This document shows positions 1 through 7,962 of a stretch of 64,000 nucleotides of DNA, piece after piece (the first letter of the stretch is position 1; every line of letters begins with the position of its first letter). The DNA is from Bacteroidota bacterium (GTDB taxonomy: Bacteria > Bacteroidota > Bacteroidia > Bacteroidales > Lentimicrobiaceae), in NCBI GenBank assembly GCA_009773455.1, contig WSXU01000009.1, positions 1-64,000 on the forward strand, given 5' to 3'. Both the position numbers and the translations under genes were made by a program. The notes under the pieces were generated by a model that saw nothing but the letters and a program-made list of their open reading frames with translations, was not told where the DNA came from and ran no database searches.

Positions 1-1
1 A

Positions 2-148
2 AACCGCCCAAACATTCAATCGGGGGAAATTGCCGAAAGATTGGGGATACCTTCACCAACCGTAAAACGTATTTTGTCGGAGTTACTCAATAAAGGATTG
101 ATTGAAAAACAAGGAAGTGGACGCAATGTGAGTTACACGATAAAATAA
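2..148 (+). CDS. C-terminal fragment of a winged-helix DNA-binding protein (cut by window edge)
   Basis: The window opens inside a reading frame whose last 48 residues end at TAA 146-148. The visible part reads as a helix-turn-helix: 'SGEIAERLGIPSPTVKRIL' is a recognition helix pattern, followed by 'LLNKGLIEKQGSGR', the usual third helix and wing of MarR/Fic-associated winged-helix domains, then a basic strand-like tail. Such a C-terminal wHTH occurs in stand-alone regulators, Fic proteins and AlbA-type ATP-binding regulators. The missing N-terminus prevents choosing between them. The DNA-binding role is inferred from the fold pattern only. Confidence 0.6.
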   Translation, partial: NRPNIQSGEIAERLGIPSPTVKRILSELLNKGLIEKQGSGRNVSYTIK

Positions 149-212
149 CACAACGATACATTCTAATAACAGAATTGACATAATAAATATTAAAATCGCC
201 CAGCTACTTACA

Positions 213-338
213 GGCGTTTGGCAAAAAAGCGGGTTCAGTGGTTAAATGATGCTTAGTGCTTCGTATCAAGTTCAGTGCTGGCAGATACTTTATTGCTTCA
301 AAATCCACTTCTTCGCCAAGCGCCAACCGTTAGCGGTT
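213..338. repeat. attC-like imperfect inverted repeat (site A)
   Basis: A 10-base arm at 213-222 (GGCGTTTGGC) pairs with 315-324 (GCCAAGCGCC) with one G-T wobble. The adjoining AAAAAAG / CTTCTTC stretches extend the stem. The right end carries GTTAGCGGTT at 329-338, and the exact reverse complement AACCGCTAAC lies at 1117-1126 at the other end of the CPBP gene. Complementary ends around a single promoterless gene are the architecture of integron cassette attC half-sites (GTTRRRY / RYYYAAC). The match to the classical consensus is only partial, and no integrase is visible in the window. Confidence 0.5.
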
Positions 339-354
339 ATCAGAAAATAACAAC

Positions 355-1125
355 ATGAACAGAAAGACAATAATAGATTCGATTATAGTGATATTGACAT
401 TTTTGATTGCTTTTTACGGCAAACGTATACTGTCGGAATATTATACAATTTCCATTTCTTCTGCTTATTTGAAAATTGCCTATTCCTATTTGTGGTGGAT
501 ATTACCGACAGCACTAATTGCTGGACTTTTATTCGGATTCAGTAGTATACTTTATAATATCGGTATTCAAAAAGGCCTTAAAACGGGGCTTTTATTTTCA
601 ATTGTTACTGTATTGCCTATGTTTCTAAGTTCTGCAATAATTGGACAGGTAGGAGAAGATTTAAATATACTACGTCTGGTTCAACAAACAATTTTTGCAG
701 GGTTGATGGAGGAATATCTTTTTAGAGGCTTTTTATTTGGTATATTATTCAGAAAATCAGGCTGGGGATTTATTCCTGCTTCAATATTAGGAGCCTTGAT
801 TTTCGGATTAGGGCATATTTATCAGGGCTCAACATTTCTGGAAACCACGGGAGTCTTTTTCATAACTTCTATTGGTGGTATTTGGTTTGCATGGTTATAC
901 ATTGAATGGAATAATAACTTATGGGTTCCCATTTTCCTTCATATTCTCATGAATATTTCCTGGGGATTGTTTGAAGTAAGTAATAACGCATTGGGGGGAT
1001 TTTATACAAACCTGTTTAGAATAATTACAATTACGTTAACAATAATAATAACCATTAAATACAATCAGAAAAACGGATTAAGAATAAACAGCAAGAATTT
1101 GATTATAAACGATAACAACCGCTAA
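355..1125 (+). CDS. CPBP family intramembrane metalloprotease
   Basis: This is a 256-residue polytopic membrane protein of the CPBP (CAAX-processing/bacteriocin-processing, Abi) family. The three family motifs are present: EEYLFR at residues 119-124 (glutamate pair and arginine), His154 in 'GLGHIYQG', and His196/Asn200 in 'FLHILMN'. These residues form the glutamate/histidine intramembrane active site. Six to seven hydrophobic segments are visible. Bacterial members process peptides or act in bacteriocin immunity, but the substrate here is unknown. The gene sits alone between two inverted-repeat sites, and its stop codon overlaps the right-hand core (1117-1126), as in a compact mobile cassette. 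It is notably AT-rich compared with the window beyond 4.6 kb. Confidence 0.88.
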   Translation: MNRKTIIDSIIVILTFLIAFYGKRILSEYYTISISSAYLKIAYSYLWWILPTALIAGLLFGFSSILYNIGIQKGLKTGLLFSIVTVLPMFLSSAIIGQVGEDLNILRLVQQTIFAGLMEEYLFRGFLFGILFRKSGWGFIPASILGALIFGLGHIYQGSTFLETTGVFFITSIGGIWFAWLYIEWNNNLWVPIFLHILMNISWGLFEVSNNALGGFYTNLFRIITITLTIIITIKYNQKNGLRINSKNLIINDNNR

Positions 1126-1250
1126 CACACAGTTTAGCAAGCGGGGCATTCTGCTATCCCCATCATTTTATTTGTATTGAGCTTTAGAATAAAGATGAAA
1201 CACTGTACCTTCGAAATCCCCGCCTGACGCAAACTGTGATACCGTTGGGA
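1117..1250. repeat. attC-like inverted repeat (site B)
   Basis: The site starts with core AACCGCTAAC (1117-1126). CACAGTTT at 1128-1135 pairs perfectly with AAACTGTG at 1231-1238, and GCGGGG at 1141-1146 pairs perfectly with CCCCGC at 1218-1223. It ends in CGTTGGGA near 1243-1250, close to the GTTRRRY core of integron recombination sites. Two nested stems with an unpaired offset and complementary outer cores resemble a long attC. It separates the CPBP gene from the unrecognised gene at 1295. Recombination function is inferred from structure only. Confidence 0.55.
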
Positions 1251-1294
1251 ATAAGCATAAAGCGCTGATATTCAATCAGAAAATTTATAAACTC

Positions 1295-1891
1295 ATGGCA
1301 GATAAAACAGCTTTTGACATTCTTTTTGAAAAGCTTTCGAATAAAGGTATGAAACCTGAAAGACGGATTTCCGAAAGGAATTTTGTTGTGCCTGGTGTAG
1401 ACAGAATGTCAAATACAAAATACATTATTGCGAGAAACAAGACTTTCTATTTCTGTGCTTATGATTCCCATGGAACAAGTGCTTATTCCTCCAATACTTT
1501 TACCGGCATTTATTCAACAATTAATTTGCCGGCGGAAACAGAATGCTATATCTACAAAAAAGACTGGACAGACCAAATCTTAAGAACAGGAAAACACAAA
1601 ACTGAAATCAAATACATAGACGAGAATCTTACAATTACATCAGCGACAAAATGGACTCCTTCCTTAATTTTAAGCCCTGCGGATGTCAATTTATTCCTTG
1701 AAATCCACATTAGCATTGTGCCTCTTAAAATTGTAATTCAGCATGACTATCTTTCACTAATTGAGGAACTGAAAGATAAGACTATCATTGGAATTGAAAC
1801 AGACACATGGCTTTATGAGGATAGCGATTTAGATACTTTTATCAACTTAGGCGGCCAACTCATTGAAAATATCACAAAAGCCTGTGCCTGA
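1295..1891 (+). CDS. Unrecognised protein in a cassette-like position
   Basis: A 198-residue soluble protein that I do not recognise. It has no signal peptide and no membrane segment. The middle (about residues 40-115) is rich in aromatic and beta-strand-like stretches such as 'NKTFYFCAYDSHGTSAYSS', and the C-terminal third looks alpha/beta with an acidic patch 'YEDSDLD'. It begins 45 bases after the attC-like site B, and its base composition matches the CPBP gene. No comparable site follows it, and the GH92 gene starts 39 bases downstream, so the two may be co-transcribed. A cassette-borne orphan is the simplest reading. Confidence 0.6.
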   Translation: MADKTAFDILFEKLSNKGMKPERRISERNFVVPGVDRMSNTKYIIARNKTFYFCAYDSHGTSAYSSNTFTGIYSTINLPAETECYIYKKDWTDQILRTGKHKTEIKYIDENLTITSATKWTPSLILSPADVNLFLEIHISIVPLKIVIQHDYLSLIEELKDKTIIGIETDTWLYEDSDLDTFINLGGQLIENITKACA

Positions 1892-1930
1892 AAACAAGCC
1901 GGCAGAAACCAAAAAAATTGCACTTAAAAA

Positions 1931-4084
1931 ATGACAAATAAATTACTCTTCTTATTCCTGTTTTGTTGTTCAACAAGTTTCGCACAAAACTCAAAATTTG
2001 TGAATGTTTTTATCGGAACCGATGGCACAGGACACACTTTTCCAGGTCCTTCAATGCCTTTTGGAATGATACAACCAGGACCCGACAATCGAAATTCCGG
2101 GTGGGATTATACCAGTGGTTATCAGTATAAAGACACTTTGCTGTCTGGCTTTTCTCAAACTCGTTTTAGTGGAACAGGTATTAGTGAAATGGGAGATGTC
2201 CTGATGCTTCCCATTAATCCGGAAAAGGAAAAACTAAAGAATTCTTATTTTAAAAACACCGAAACCGGAAAGCCCGGTTATTATTCATTAACCAAAAAAG
2301 ACGATGTAAAAGTAGAACTTACATGCTCGGAAAGAGTGGCTTTTCATCAATATACTTTTCCTGGAAAAGAAGCAAGAGTGCTGGTAGACTTACAACATGG
2401 TCTGCGATTTGTATCTGATGAAAGTAATCAGAAAGGCTTAGTAATTGAAAGCGATGTGAAAATTGAAAACAACACTACCATTTCCGGCTATTGTGCTACC
2501 CGGAATTGGGTGAACCGAAAATACTTTTTTACAATAACTTTTGACCACCCTTTTGTAAAATCAACACTTCCTGACAAAAAGGAAAACGAAAAAGCTCCAA
2601 AATATTTACTTGATTTTATACTTTCAAAGGACAGAAATCTGAAGGTAAAAATTGCATTGTCTTCTGTTTCTGTAGACGGTGCAAAACTTAATATAACAAA
2701 TGAAATACCGCATTGGGATTTTGAAAAAGTATACCAAAACAATCTGATGACCTGGAATAACTACTTAAACAGAATAACGATCGAAGCACCTCAAAAACAG
2801 AAAGAAATATTCTATACTTCGCTGTATCACCTGTTTTTACAACCTTCAAACATAGCCGATGTTGATGGACAATACAGAGGAGCTGACGATAAAATTGCTC
2901 TTGCTGCCAATAAAGAATACTATTCAACTTTATCAATCTGGGATATTTACCGGGGTGCATTCCCATTATTGCAAATATTAGCCCCTGAAAAAATTGATGG
3001 TATTATCCAAACAATGCTTACTCATCATAAAGCCAAAGGATTCTTACCCATCTGGACAGCCTGGGGACAAGACAATTATTGTATGATTGGCAATCACGCA
3101 ATTCCTATGATTTTATCATCTTTCCAGAATGGTTTCAGAGGTTTCGATGCAAATGAAGCTTTACAGGCAATGGTAGAAACTTCAACAAAATCGCATATCA
3201 ATTCGGATTGGGAATTGTATAACCATTACGGTTATTATCCATTTGACAAAATTGACAATGAAGCCGTTTCAAGAACCCTGGAAAGTGGTTATGATGATTG
3301 GTGTGTAGCAGAAATGGCGAAAAAATCAGGCAAAAATGAAATAGCTGACACTTTCTCTAAAAGAGCCAATTATTACCAAAATATCTATGACAGGGAAACA
3401 ACTTTTTTCAGAGGAAAAGACACCAAGGGAAATTGGCGGACACCTTTCAATCCGCTGATGGCAACCTCGCCGATGAACAACCCGGGCGACTATACTGAGG
3501 CAAATGCCTGGCAATATTTTTGGACTCCAGCGCAATACGACGTGAATGGCGTAATGAAACTATTGGGCGGAAAAGAAAATTTCACCAAAAAATTGAATTC
3601 GTTTTTTTCCACAGAAGCCGAAAATTCAAATAAATTTTTAGGACAAGAAGCAATGATCGGGCAATATGCTCACGGAAACGAACCCAGTCATCACATCATT
3701 TATCTGTATGCTTACAGCACCGAACCCAGGGCAGGCCAAAAATACATTCATCAGGTGATTAATGAATTTCATAACAACACACCTGACGGTATGATTGGCA
3801 ACGATGATTGCGGACAAATGAGTGCCTGGTATATACTTTCTACCCTGGGATTTTATCCTGTAAATCCCGCCAATGGTGAATTTGTTTTTGGCAGTCCGCA
3901 AGTGAAAAAAGCCATCATTCACCTTCCCGGAAACAAAAACTTTACTATTGAAGCCAAAAATTTTTCTGAGCAAGCCATCTATAATGTAACTCGTTTTTTG
4001 AACGGAAATAAAATTAATAAACAGTTTATTACTTATCAGGATTTAATGAATGGAGGTAGTTTAACTTTTGAAATGATAAATTAA
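1931..4084 (+). CDS. Secreted GH92 family alpha-mannosidase
   Basis: A 717-residue glycoside hydrolase family 92 enzyme, a calcium-dependent exo-alpha-mannosidase that trims mannose from N-glycans or mannans. A signal peptide spans about residues 1-18 (LLFLFLFCCSTSFAQ). The N-terminal beta-domain begins 'VFIGTDGTGHTFPGPSMPFG', a GH92 hallmark. The C-terminal (alpha/alpha)6 domain carries 'HGNEPSHH' with Glu584 in the general-acid position and 'GNDDCGQMSAWY' with Asp625/Asp626 in the general-base region. Length is within the family range and no break is seen. No SusCD pair or other glycan gene is next to it, so this is not a typical polysaccharide utilisation locus. The coding sequence is AT-rich like the upstream cassette region, suggesting shared acquisition. 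Linkage specificity cannot be read from sequence. Confidence 0.95.
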   Translation: MTNKLLFLFLFCCSTSFAQNSKFVNVFIGTDGTGHTFPGPSMPFGMIQPGPDNRNSGWDYTSGYQYKDTLLSGFSQTRFSGTGISEMGDVLMLPINPEKEKLKNSYFKNTETGKPGYYSLTKKDDVKVELTCSERVAFHQYTFPGKEARVLVDLQHGLRFVSDESNQKGLVIESDVKIENNTTISGYCATRNWVNRKYFFTITFDHPFVKSTLPDKKENEKAPKYLLDFILSKDRNLKVKIALSSVSVDGAKLNITNEIPHWDFEKVYQNNLMTWNNYLNRITIEAPQKQKEIFYTSLYHLFLQPSNIADVDGQYRGADDKIALAANKEYYSTLSIWDIYRGAFPLLQILAPEKIDGIIQTMLTHHKAKGFLPIWTAWGQDNYCMIGNHAIPMILSSFQNGFRGFDANEALQAMVETSTKSHINSDWELYNHYGYYPFDKIDNEAVSRTLESGYDDWCVAEMAKKSGKNEIADTFSKRANYYQNIYDRETTFFRGKDTKGNWRTPFNPLMATSPMNNPGDYTEANAWQYFWTPAQYDVNGVMKLLGGKENFTKKLNSFFSTEAENSNKFLGQEAMIGQYAHGNEPSHHIIYLYAYSTEPRAGQKYIHQVINEFHNNTPDGMIGNDDCGQMSAWYILSTLGFYPVNPANGEFVFGSPQVKKAIIHLPGNKNFTIEAKNFSEQAIYNVTRFLNGNKINKQFITYQDLMNGGSLTFEMIN

Positions 4085-4606
4085 TAACTTCAAAATGCTG
4101 ACAGTGGATATAAAGCTTCTGCCTGCATCGTTCTGGCAATAAGTGGCTGAAGTAATTCTATGAAGCATATTTGCCAGGTTCAACATTTGGAATTCCATTA
4201 AACTTTAGTGCTAAAAATCCACCACATCGCCAGGCCCCGAGCGCATCCAACCACGGCGATTAACAACGAGCAGTTCCGGGCTAACGGGCCCCTTCAACAT
4301 TAATAAAATTTATAGCGGTCCGACAACCACTGTATAAAAAGTCCGCCATTCAAAGCTGAAACCACTATAAAATATAAGAGGATAAACCGTTTCGCCTGAA
4401 CCGGAGAGGGCTGGTTGATTTGAACAATTCAGCCGGACAAGGATGAAAATCAAGCATAATTGAACGAGGCCAGACGGAAGCGATCATCAGCAGTTCCGGG
4501 ATATAAATTATACGAGTCAGCGCATTAAAATTGCTTCCCTGTTAAAGTAAATCAACTGGTCTATAATATCTTTGCTGTTTAGCAGGCTTATAAAATTCCG
4601 CAACCA
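4085..4606. other. Intergenic region, 522 bases
   Basis: No convincing reading frame, RNA gene or strong terminator was found. A 12-base direct repeat AGCAGTTCCGGG occurs near 4269 and near 4490. The right end holds the promoter-like box of the next gene. This gap also marks the change from the AT-rich left part to the more GC-balanced remainder. Confidence 0.4.
4567..4574 (+). promoter_or_regulatory. Bacteroidota-type -7 box (TATCTTTG)
   Basis: TATCTTTG fits the Bacteroidota sigma-ABfr -7 consensus TAnnTTTG and lies 33 bases before the ATG at 4607. No clear TTTG -33 partner is at the normal spacing, so the call rests on the -7 match and position. Confidence 0.4.
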
Positions 4607-5944
4607 ATGAAATCAAAACTTTTGCTCACCTCGTTTATCCTTTTTTGTGTGATGACTGCTTCTGCTCAGAAAGAATTACTGAACCTTTCTTTTACGGCGG
4701 TGAATGATGATGTATACGTGCAGCTCGACAGTGTCAGGGTAATAAACCGTTCCCAGGGAACCGATACCTTGCTGGTGTGGCCGGATACCATAGTTTCGCT
4801 TGAAATACAGCCGTACGACAGGATGTTATATGTTGGATATTCAGAGGGATTTCCAGTCGGGATTCACCAGGAAAAACCCGACAATCCGTATTTTCAGCTG
4901 TTCCCATGTATACCCAATCCGGTGGACAATGAAGCACAGGTTTCACTTTACCTGCCTAAGCATGGAAGTGTGGAACTGCTTGTCAGGGATCTGTCGGGTA
5001 AAGAAGTCTTGTCAATGAGCAAGAACCTCGATGAAGGCCGGCATTCGTTCCGCTTTGTTCCCGGTGAAGGAGAGTTTTATTTTCTTACGGCCTGCTGGAA
5101 TGGCTCGAGCCGTACAATAAAGATTATATCAACAGGAAGGAACAAAGTTTCAGGATGTTCATTAACCCTGAATGACATCAGCCGGACTCATTTTCCTGTA
5201 AAAGCTGGCGAAGAGATCCGGGACCTCGTAACCCTGGAGTCCGGAATCCTTGATACAGCAGGGGTGAGCGGATTACACCGTTTCCAGTTCGCCACCAACA
5301 TTCCTTGTCCGGGGATACCCACCGTCACTTATGAAGGGCAGGTTTATCATACCCTTCAGATTCGAAGCCAATGCTGGATGAAGGAAAACCTGAATGTAGG
5401 GGTTATGATCCCCGGAACCCAGCAAATGATGCACAACGGGATCATTGAAAAATACTGTTTTGACAATAACCCCGTCAATTGTGCACTTTATGGCGGCCTT
5501 TATCAATGGTATGAGGTGATGCAGTATTTTACGCCGGATAATTACCAGGGGATCTGTCCGCCGGGTTGGCATATACCCAGTGACGAAGAATGGATGGTTC
5601 TGGAAGGAGCCGCTGACAGCGAGTTTGGAATCGGTGATCCGGTCTGGGAAAATACAGGTGCCAGGGGGTACGATGCTTCTTTTAACCTGAAAAACAACAA
5701 TGGATGGATTTATGGCGGCAATGGAAACAACTTATTCGGATTCAGCGCATTGCCCGGGGGAACGCGGGATAACACTGCAAATTTTGTTGCCGCAGGTGAG
5801 TATTCTTACTGGTGGACATCCACATGGAATTTTACTTCCTACGGCTTCGATCGTGTATTTAATGCGCTGAACAACAATCCGATCCGGAATTCCAATGACT
5901 ATCTGGGGAATGGGAATTCTGTTAGATGCCTGAAGGATGAATGA
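4607..5944 (+). CDS. Secreted protein with internal T9SS-like module and C-terminal FISUMP domain
   Basis: A 445-residue exported protein with a signal peptide at about residues 1-20 (ends ASAQ). Residues about 94-176, starting 'LFPCIPNPVDNEAQVSLYL' and running through 'VRDLSGKEVLS', have the shape of a type A T9SS sorting module (IxPNPxxxxxxI, then V.D..GK.V). From about residue 230, 'YHTLQIRSQCWMKENLNVG', 'CPPGWHIPSDEEW' and the ending 'GNSVRCLKDE' are typical of the FISUMP (Fibrobacter succinogenes major paralogous) domain. The sorting-like module is thus internal, not terminal. FISUMP proteins are surface or secreted proteins of unknown biochemical role. The gene appears monocistronic. 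Confidence 0.85.
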   Translation: MKSKLLLTSFILFCVMTASAQKELLNLSFTAVNDDVYVQLDSVRVINRSQGTDTLLVWPDTIVSLEIQPYDRMLYVGYSEGFPVGIHQEKPDNPYFQLFPCIPNPVDNEAQVSLYLPKHGSVELLVRDLSGKEVLSMSKNLDEGRHSFRFVPGEGEFYFLTACWNGSSRTIKIISTGRNKVSGCSLTLNDISRTHFPVKAGEEIRDLVTLESGILDTAGVSGLHRFQFATNIPCPGIPTVTYEGQVYHTLQIRSQCWMKENLNVGVMIPGTQQMMHNGIIEKYCFDNNPVNCALYGGLYQWYEVMQYFTPDNYQGICPPGWHIPSDEEWMVLEGAADSEFGIGDPVWENTGARGYDASFNLKNNNGWIYGGNGNNLFGFSALPGGTRDNTANFVAAGEYSYWWTSTWNFTSYGFDRVFNALNNNPIRNSNDYLGNGNSVRCLKDE

Positions 5945-6270
5945 GAAGCTGAATATTCCGGAATGAGCAGATCTGATCCAACTACCTGTGGAAATTAGCT
6001 TTGGTCACCGGGTTACCAATATGCAACTGATTCAATTGCTCTGGCTTGTACTATTTACATCAATACTGAATTAAAAGACACCAAAGATAAGCTTCATATA
6101 CATCTGATTAATAGTACTTTACTGATATTGCCGGGATCAATGATAAATGAATAATCCCGATCAAGGTTTCATGAAGAAAAGTACTCACCTGCCATGGGTG
6201 TAAACCAGACATCAGGCCGGGAACAATTACCGGATTCCGATGTTATTATTCCTTATAACACATTATAACA
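5945..6270. other. Intergenic region, 326 bases
   Basis: Nothing convincing is seen here: no reading frame of coding character, no strong hairpin with a T-tract, and no clear TAnnTTTG box directly before the gene at 6271. Confidence 0.35.
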
Positions 6271-6834
6271 ATGGGAATCAAAAATGAGTTGTCCCCGGAA
6301 CAACAAGTATCAATCTTCACCACTTTAAAAACCCGCTTTGAAGAAAACATGAACCGCCATCCCGACCTGGATTGGGATAAATTACAGGCTAAACTGGAAG
6401 CCAATTCCGGCAAGCTCTGGTCGGTGCAGGAGATGGAAAAAACCGGGGGTGAGCCGGATGTTGTGGGTTATGACAGCCGTTCCGGAGAATTCATCATCTA
6501 TGACTGTTCACCGGAAAGTCCCAAAGGCCGTAGAAGCATCTGTTACGACCGGGCAGCACTTGAATCCAGGAAAGAGCATAAACCGTTGACCAGCGCAGTG
6601 GAAATGGCCAAAGCCATGGGCATTGAAATTCTAACGGAAGAGCAGTACCGGGCGTTGCAGGAACTCGGGAATTTCGATCTGAAAACATCGAGCTGGGTTG
6701 AAACGCCGGCAGCCATCAGGAATCATGGTGGTGCCATCTTTTGCGACCGCCGGTATGACCATGTCTTTGTTTATCATAATGGAGCCGATTCATACTATGC
6801 AGCCAGGGGTTTCCGCGGATGTCTGAAGGTCTGA
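6271..6834 (+). CDS. DUF4256 domain-containing protein
   Basis: A 187-residue cytoplasmic protein that matches the DUF4256 family over its whole length. Family features seen are the N-terminal 'LKTRFEENMNRHPDLDW', 'GGEPDVVGYDSRSGEFI', 'DCSPESPKGRRSICYD', and the C-terminal 'RRYDHVFVYHNGADSYYAARG'. The family is found in many bacteria as a stand-alone protein of unknown function. There is no signal peptide or membrane segment. The gene is isolated, with more than 300 bases free on each side and a weak hairpin behind the stop. The family call is confident; the function is unknown. Confidence 0.88.
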   Translation: MGIKNELSPEQQVSIFTTLKTRFEENMNRHPDLDWDKLQAKLEANSGKLWSVQEMEKTGGEPDVVGYDSRSGEFIIYDCSPESPKGRRSICYDRAALESRKEHKPLTSAVEMAKAMGIEILTEEQYRALQELGNFDLKTSSWVETPAAIRNHGGAIFCDRRYDHVFVYHNGADSYYAARGFRGCLKV

Positions 6835-6842
6835 CCCGGTAG

Positions 6843-6867
6843 CCAGCTTTTTCGGGCGGAAGGCTGG
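6843..6867 (+). terminator. Weak hairpin after the DUF4256 gene
   Basis: CCAGCTTT (6843-6850) pairs with AAGGCTGG (6860-6867), 7 of 8 positions, around a 9-base loop. No T-tract follows, so termination is only possible, not clear. Confidence 0.3.
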
Positions 6868-7189
6868 ATCCATTGCGGAATTGTTACACTAAAAATTGTT
6901 GATTGACAAGTAATCGGCGATACTCCTGGCAGACCATTGTCATACCACTGCAACAATACAACCTGTAGGTTAAAATCTGCCTGAAAACAAAATGATGAAC
7001 CAACCTGAAGGTTTGATTCAATGTCGTAAATTTGTCCTGAAAAAGCAAAAATCTTAGGATTAAGAACAATCCGGACTGACCTGTTTCATAATATTCATGA
7101 ATGTTTGCAGATCTGATCAGAGACTCCGGGACGATGATCATCGGTCATCAGGCTTTAATGCCGAAACTTATAAAACATAACCAGACATT
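6868..7189. other. Intergenic region, about 320 bases
   Basis: The only open frame here is an 85-residue minus-strand frame with unlikely composition and no start signal, judged non-coding. Nothing else is evident. Confidence 0.35.
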
Positions 7190-7564
7190 ATGAACACTGT
7201 TTCACCCAACATCTTTGTCAGAGATATCCATAAGACAATCAGCTTTTATACTGAACTCGGGTTCGATCTGGTACTGACCGTCCCTGAAACCGGGGAGCCG
7301 GATTTCGCCATGATGGTAAGCGGAAGTGTCACCTTTATGTTCCAGACTTTCAGCAGCCTTGGCGAAGAATTGCCGGATATCAGCCGTAAGGATGGTGGTT
7401 CACTGCTGCTTTACATCCAGATAAAGGGCATCAGGGCGCTTTTTGACAGGCTAAAAGACAAAGTAACCGTCCTGAAAGGGCTTGAGAAAACCTTCTATGG
7501 GGCAACTGAATTTTCAATCAGGGACATCAACAATTACGTCCTTACTTTTGCAGAGGATGAATGA
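7190..7564 (+). CDS. VOC superfamily (glyoxalase/bleomycin-resistance-like) protein
   Basis: A 124-residue single-module vicinal oxygen chelate protein. The paired beta-alpha-beta-beta-beta pattern is visible: 'SPNIFVRDIHKTISFYTELGF' opens the first half, and 'GATEFSIRDINNYVLTFAE' closes the second, with the usual 'F.I.D..G..L.F' ending in variant form. The first-strand metal ligand is Asn in place of the usual His, so it may bind ligand without the classical metal site. Such proteins include dioxygenases, glyoxalase I and drug-sequestering proteins; the substrate here cannot be inferred. The following small gene begins about 50 bases downstream and may be co-transcribed. Confidence 0.82.
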   Translation: MNTVSPNIFVRDIHKTISFYTELGFDLVLTVPETGEPDFAMMVSGSVTFMFQTFSSLGEELPDISRKDGGSLLLYIQIKGIRALFDRLKDKVTVLKGLEKTFYGATEFSIRDINNYVLTFAEDE

Positions 7565-7615
7565 TTCATCAGCTTATGATTGCATCTTATTGTTTCGCTA
7601 TCTTAACGGAAAGCA

Positions 7616-7930
7616 ATGAACAGCCATTTCTGGAGCGGAATCTGCCGGGCCGAAAGAATAAAATCCATCAGTGGAATCACCGGAATTGCCGACAGGTATG
7701 CCACCATCCTGAATTTTCAGAAGTTCTCCGATATATCGCTCAGCCTGATGATGGAAACAGAGGAATGCCGGTTAGCCGGACTATTGACGGACCTGAAGAC
7801 TATCCTGTTGATTGAAGGCGCTGATGCAATTCCATCGGATTCGATGAAAACCTGCCTTGTATTTTTAAATATTTCCTTTACTGAAGGGACAGGCCATCTT
7901 GAATTTCCGGTGCCTGAGATTCCAGGGTAA
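7616..7930 (+). CDS. Small hypothetical protein downstream of the VOC gene
   Basis: A 104-residue open frame with codon use like its neighbours. The protein has two probable helices ('RIKSISGITGIADRYATIL' and 'LSLMMETEECRLAGLLTDL') and a strand-like end 'CLVFLNISFTEGTG'. It has no signal peptide, and I cannot assign a family. A second frame (7561-7815) overlaps it but has a less protein-like composition. The gene lies between the VOC gene and the convergent nitroreductase. It is probably real; its function is unknown. Confidence 0.55.
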   Translation: MNSHFWSGICRAERIKSISGITGIADRYATILNFQKFSDISLSLMMETEECRLAGLLTDLKTILLIEGADAIPSDSMKTCLVFLNISFTEGTGHLEFPVPEIPG

Positions 7931-7938
7931 AATGCTAA

Positions 7939-7955
7939 TCAGTTGTCATAACTGA
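7939..7955. terminator. Small hairpin between convergent genes
   Basis: TCAGTT (7939-7944) and AACTGA (7950-7955) form a perfect 6-bp stem with a 5-base loop in the short gap between the plus-strand gene ending at 7930 and the minus-strand gene ending at 7963. There is no clear T-tract. Confidence 0.25.
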
Positions 7956-7962
7956 ATATCGG

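Noticed and set aside
7561..7815. 84-residue plus-strand frame touching the VOC stop
   Set aside because: It overlaps the better frame at 7616-7930 and has His/Pro/Asn-rich, non-protein-like composition, although the ATGA overlap at first looked like coupling.
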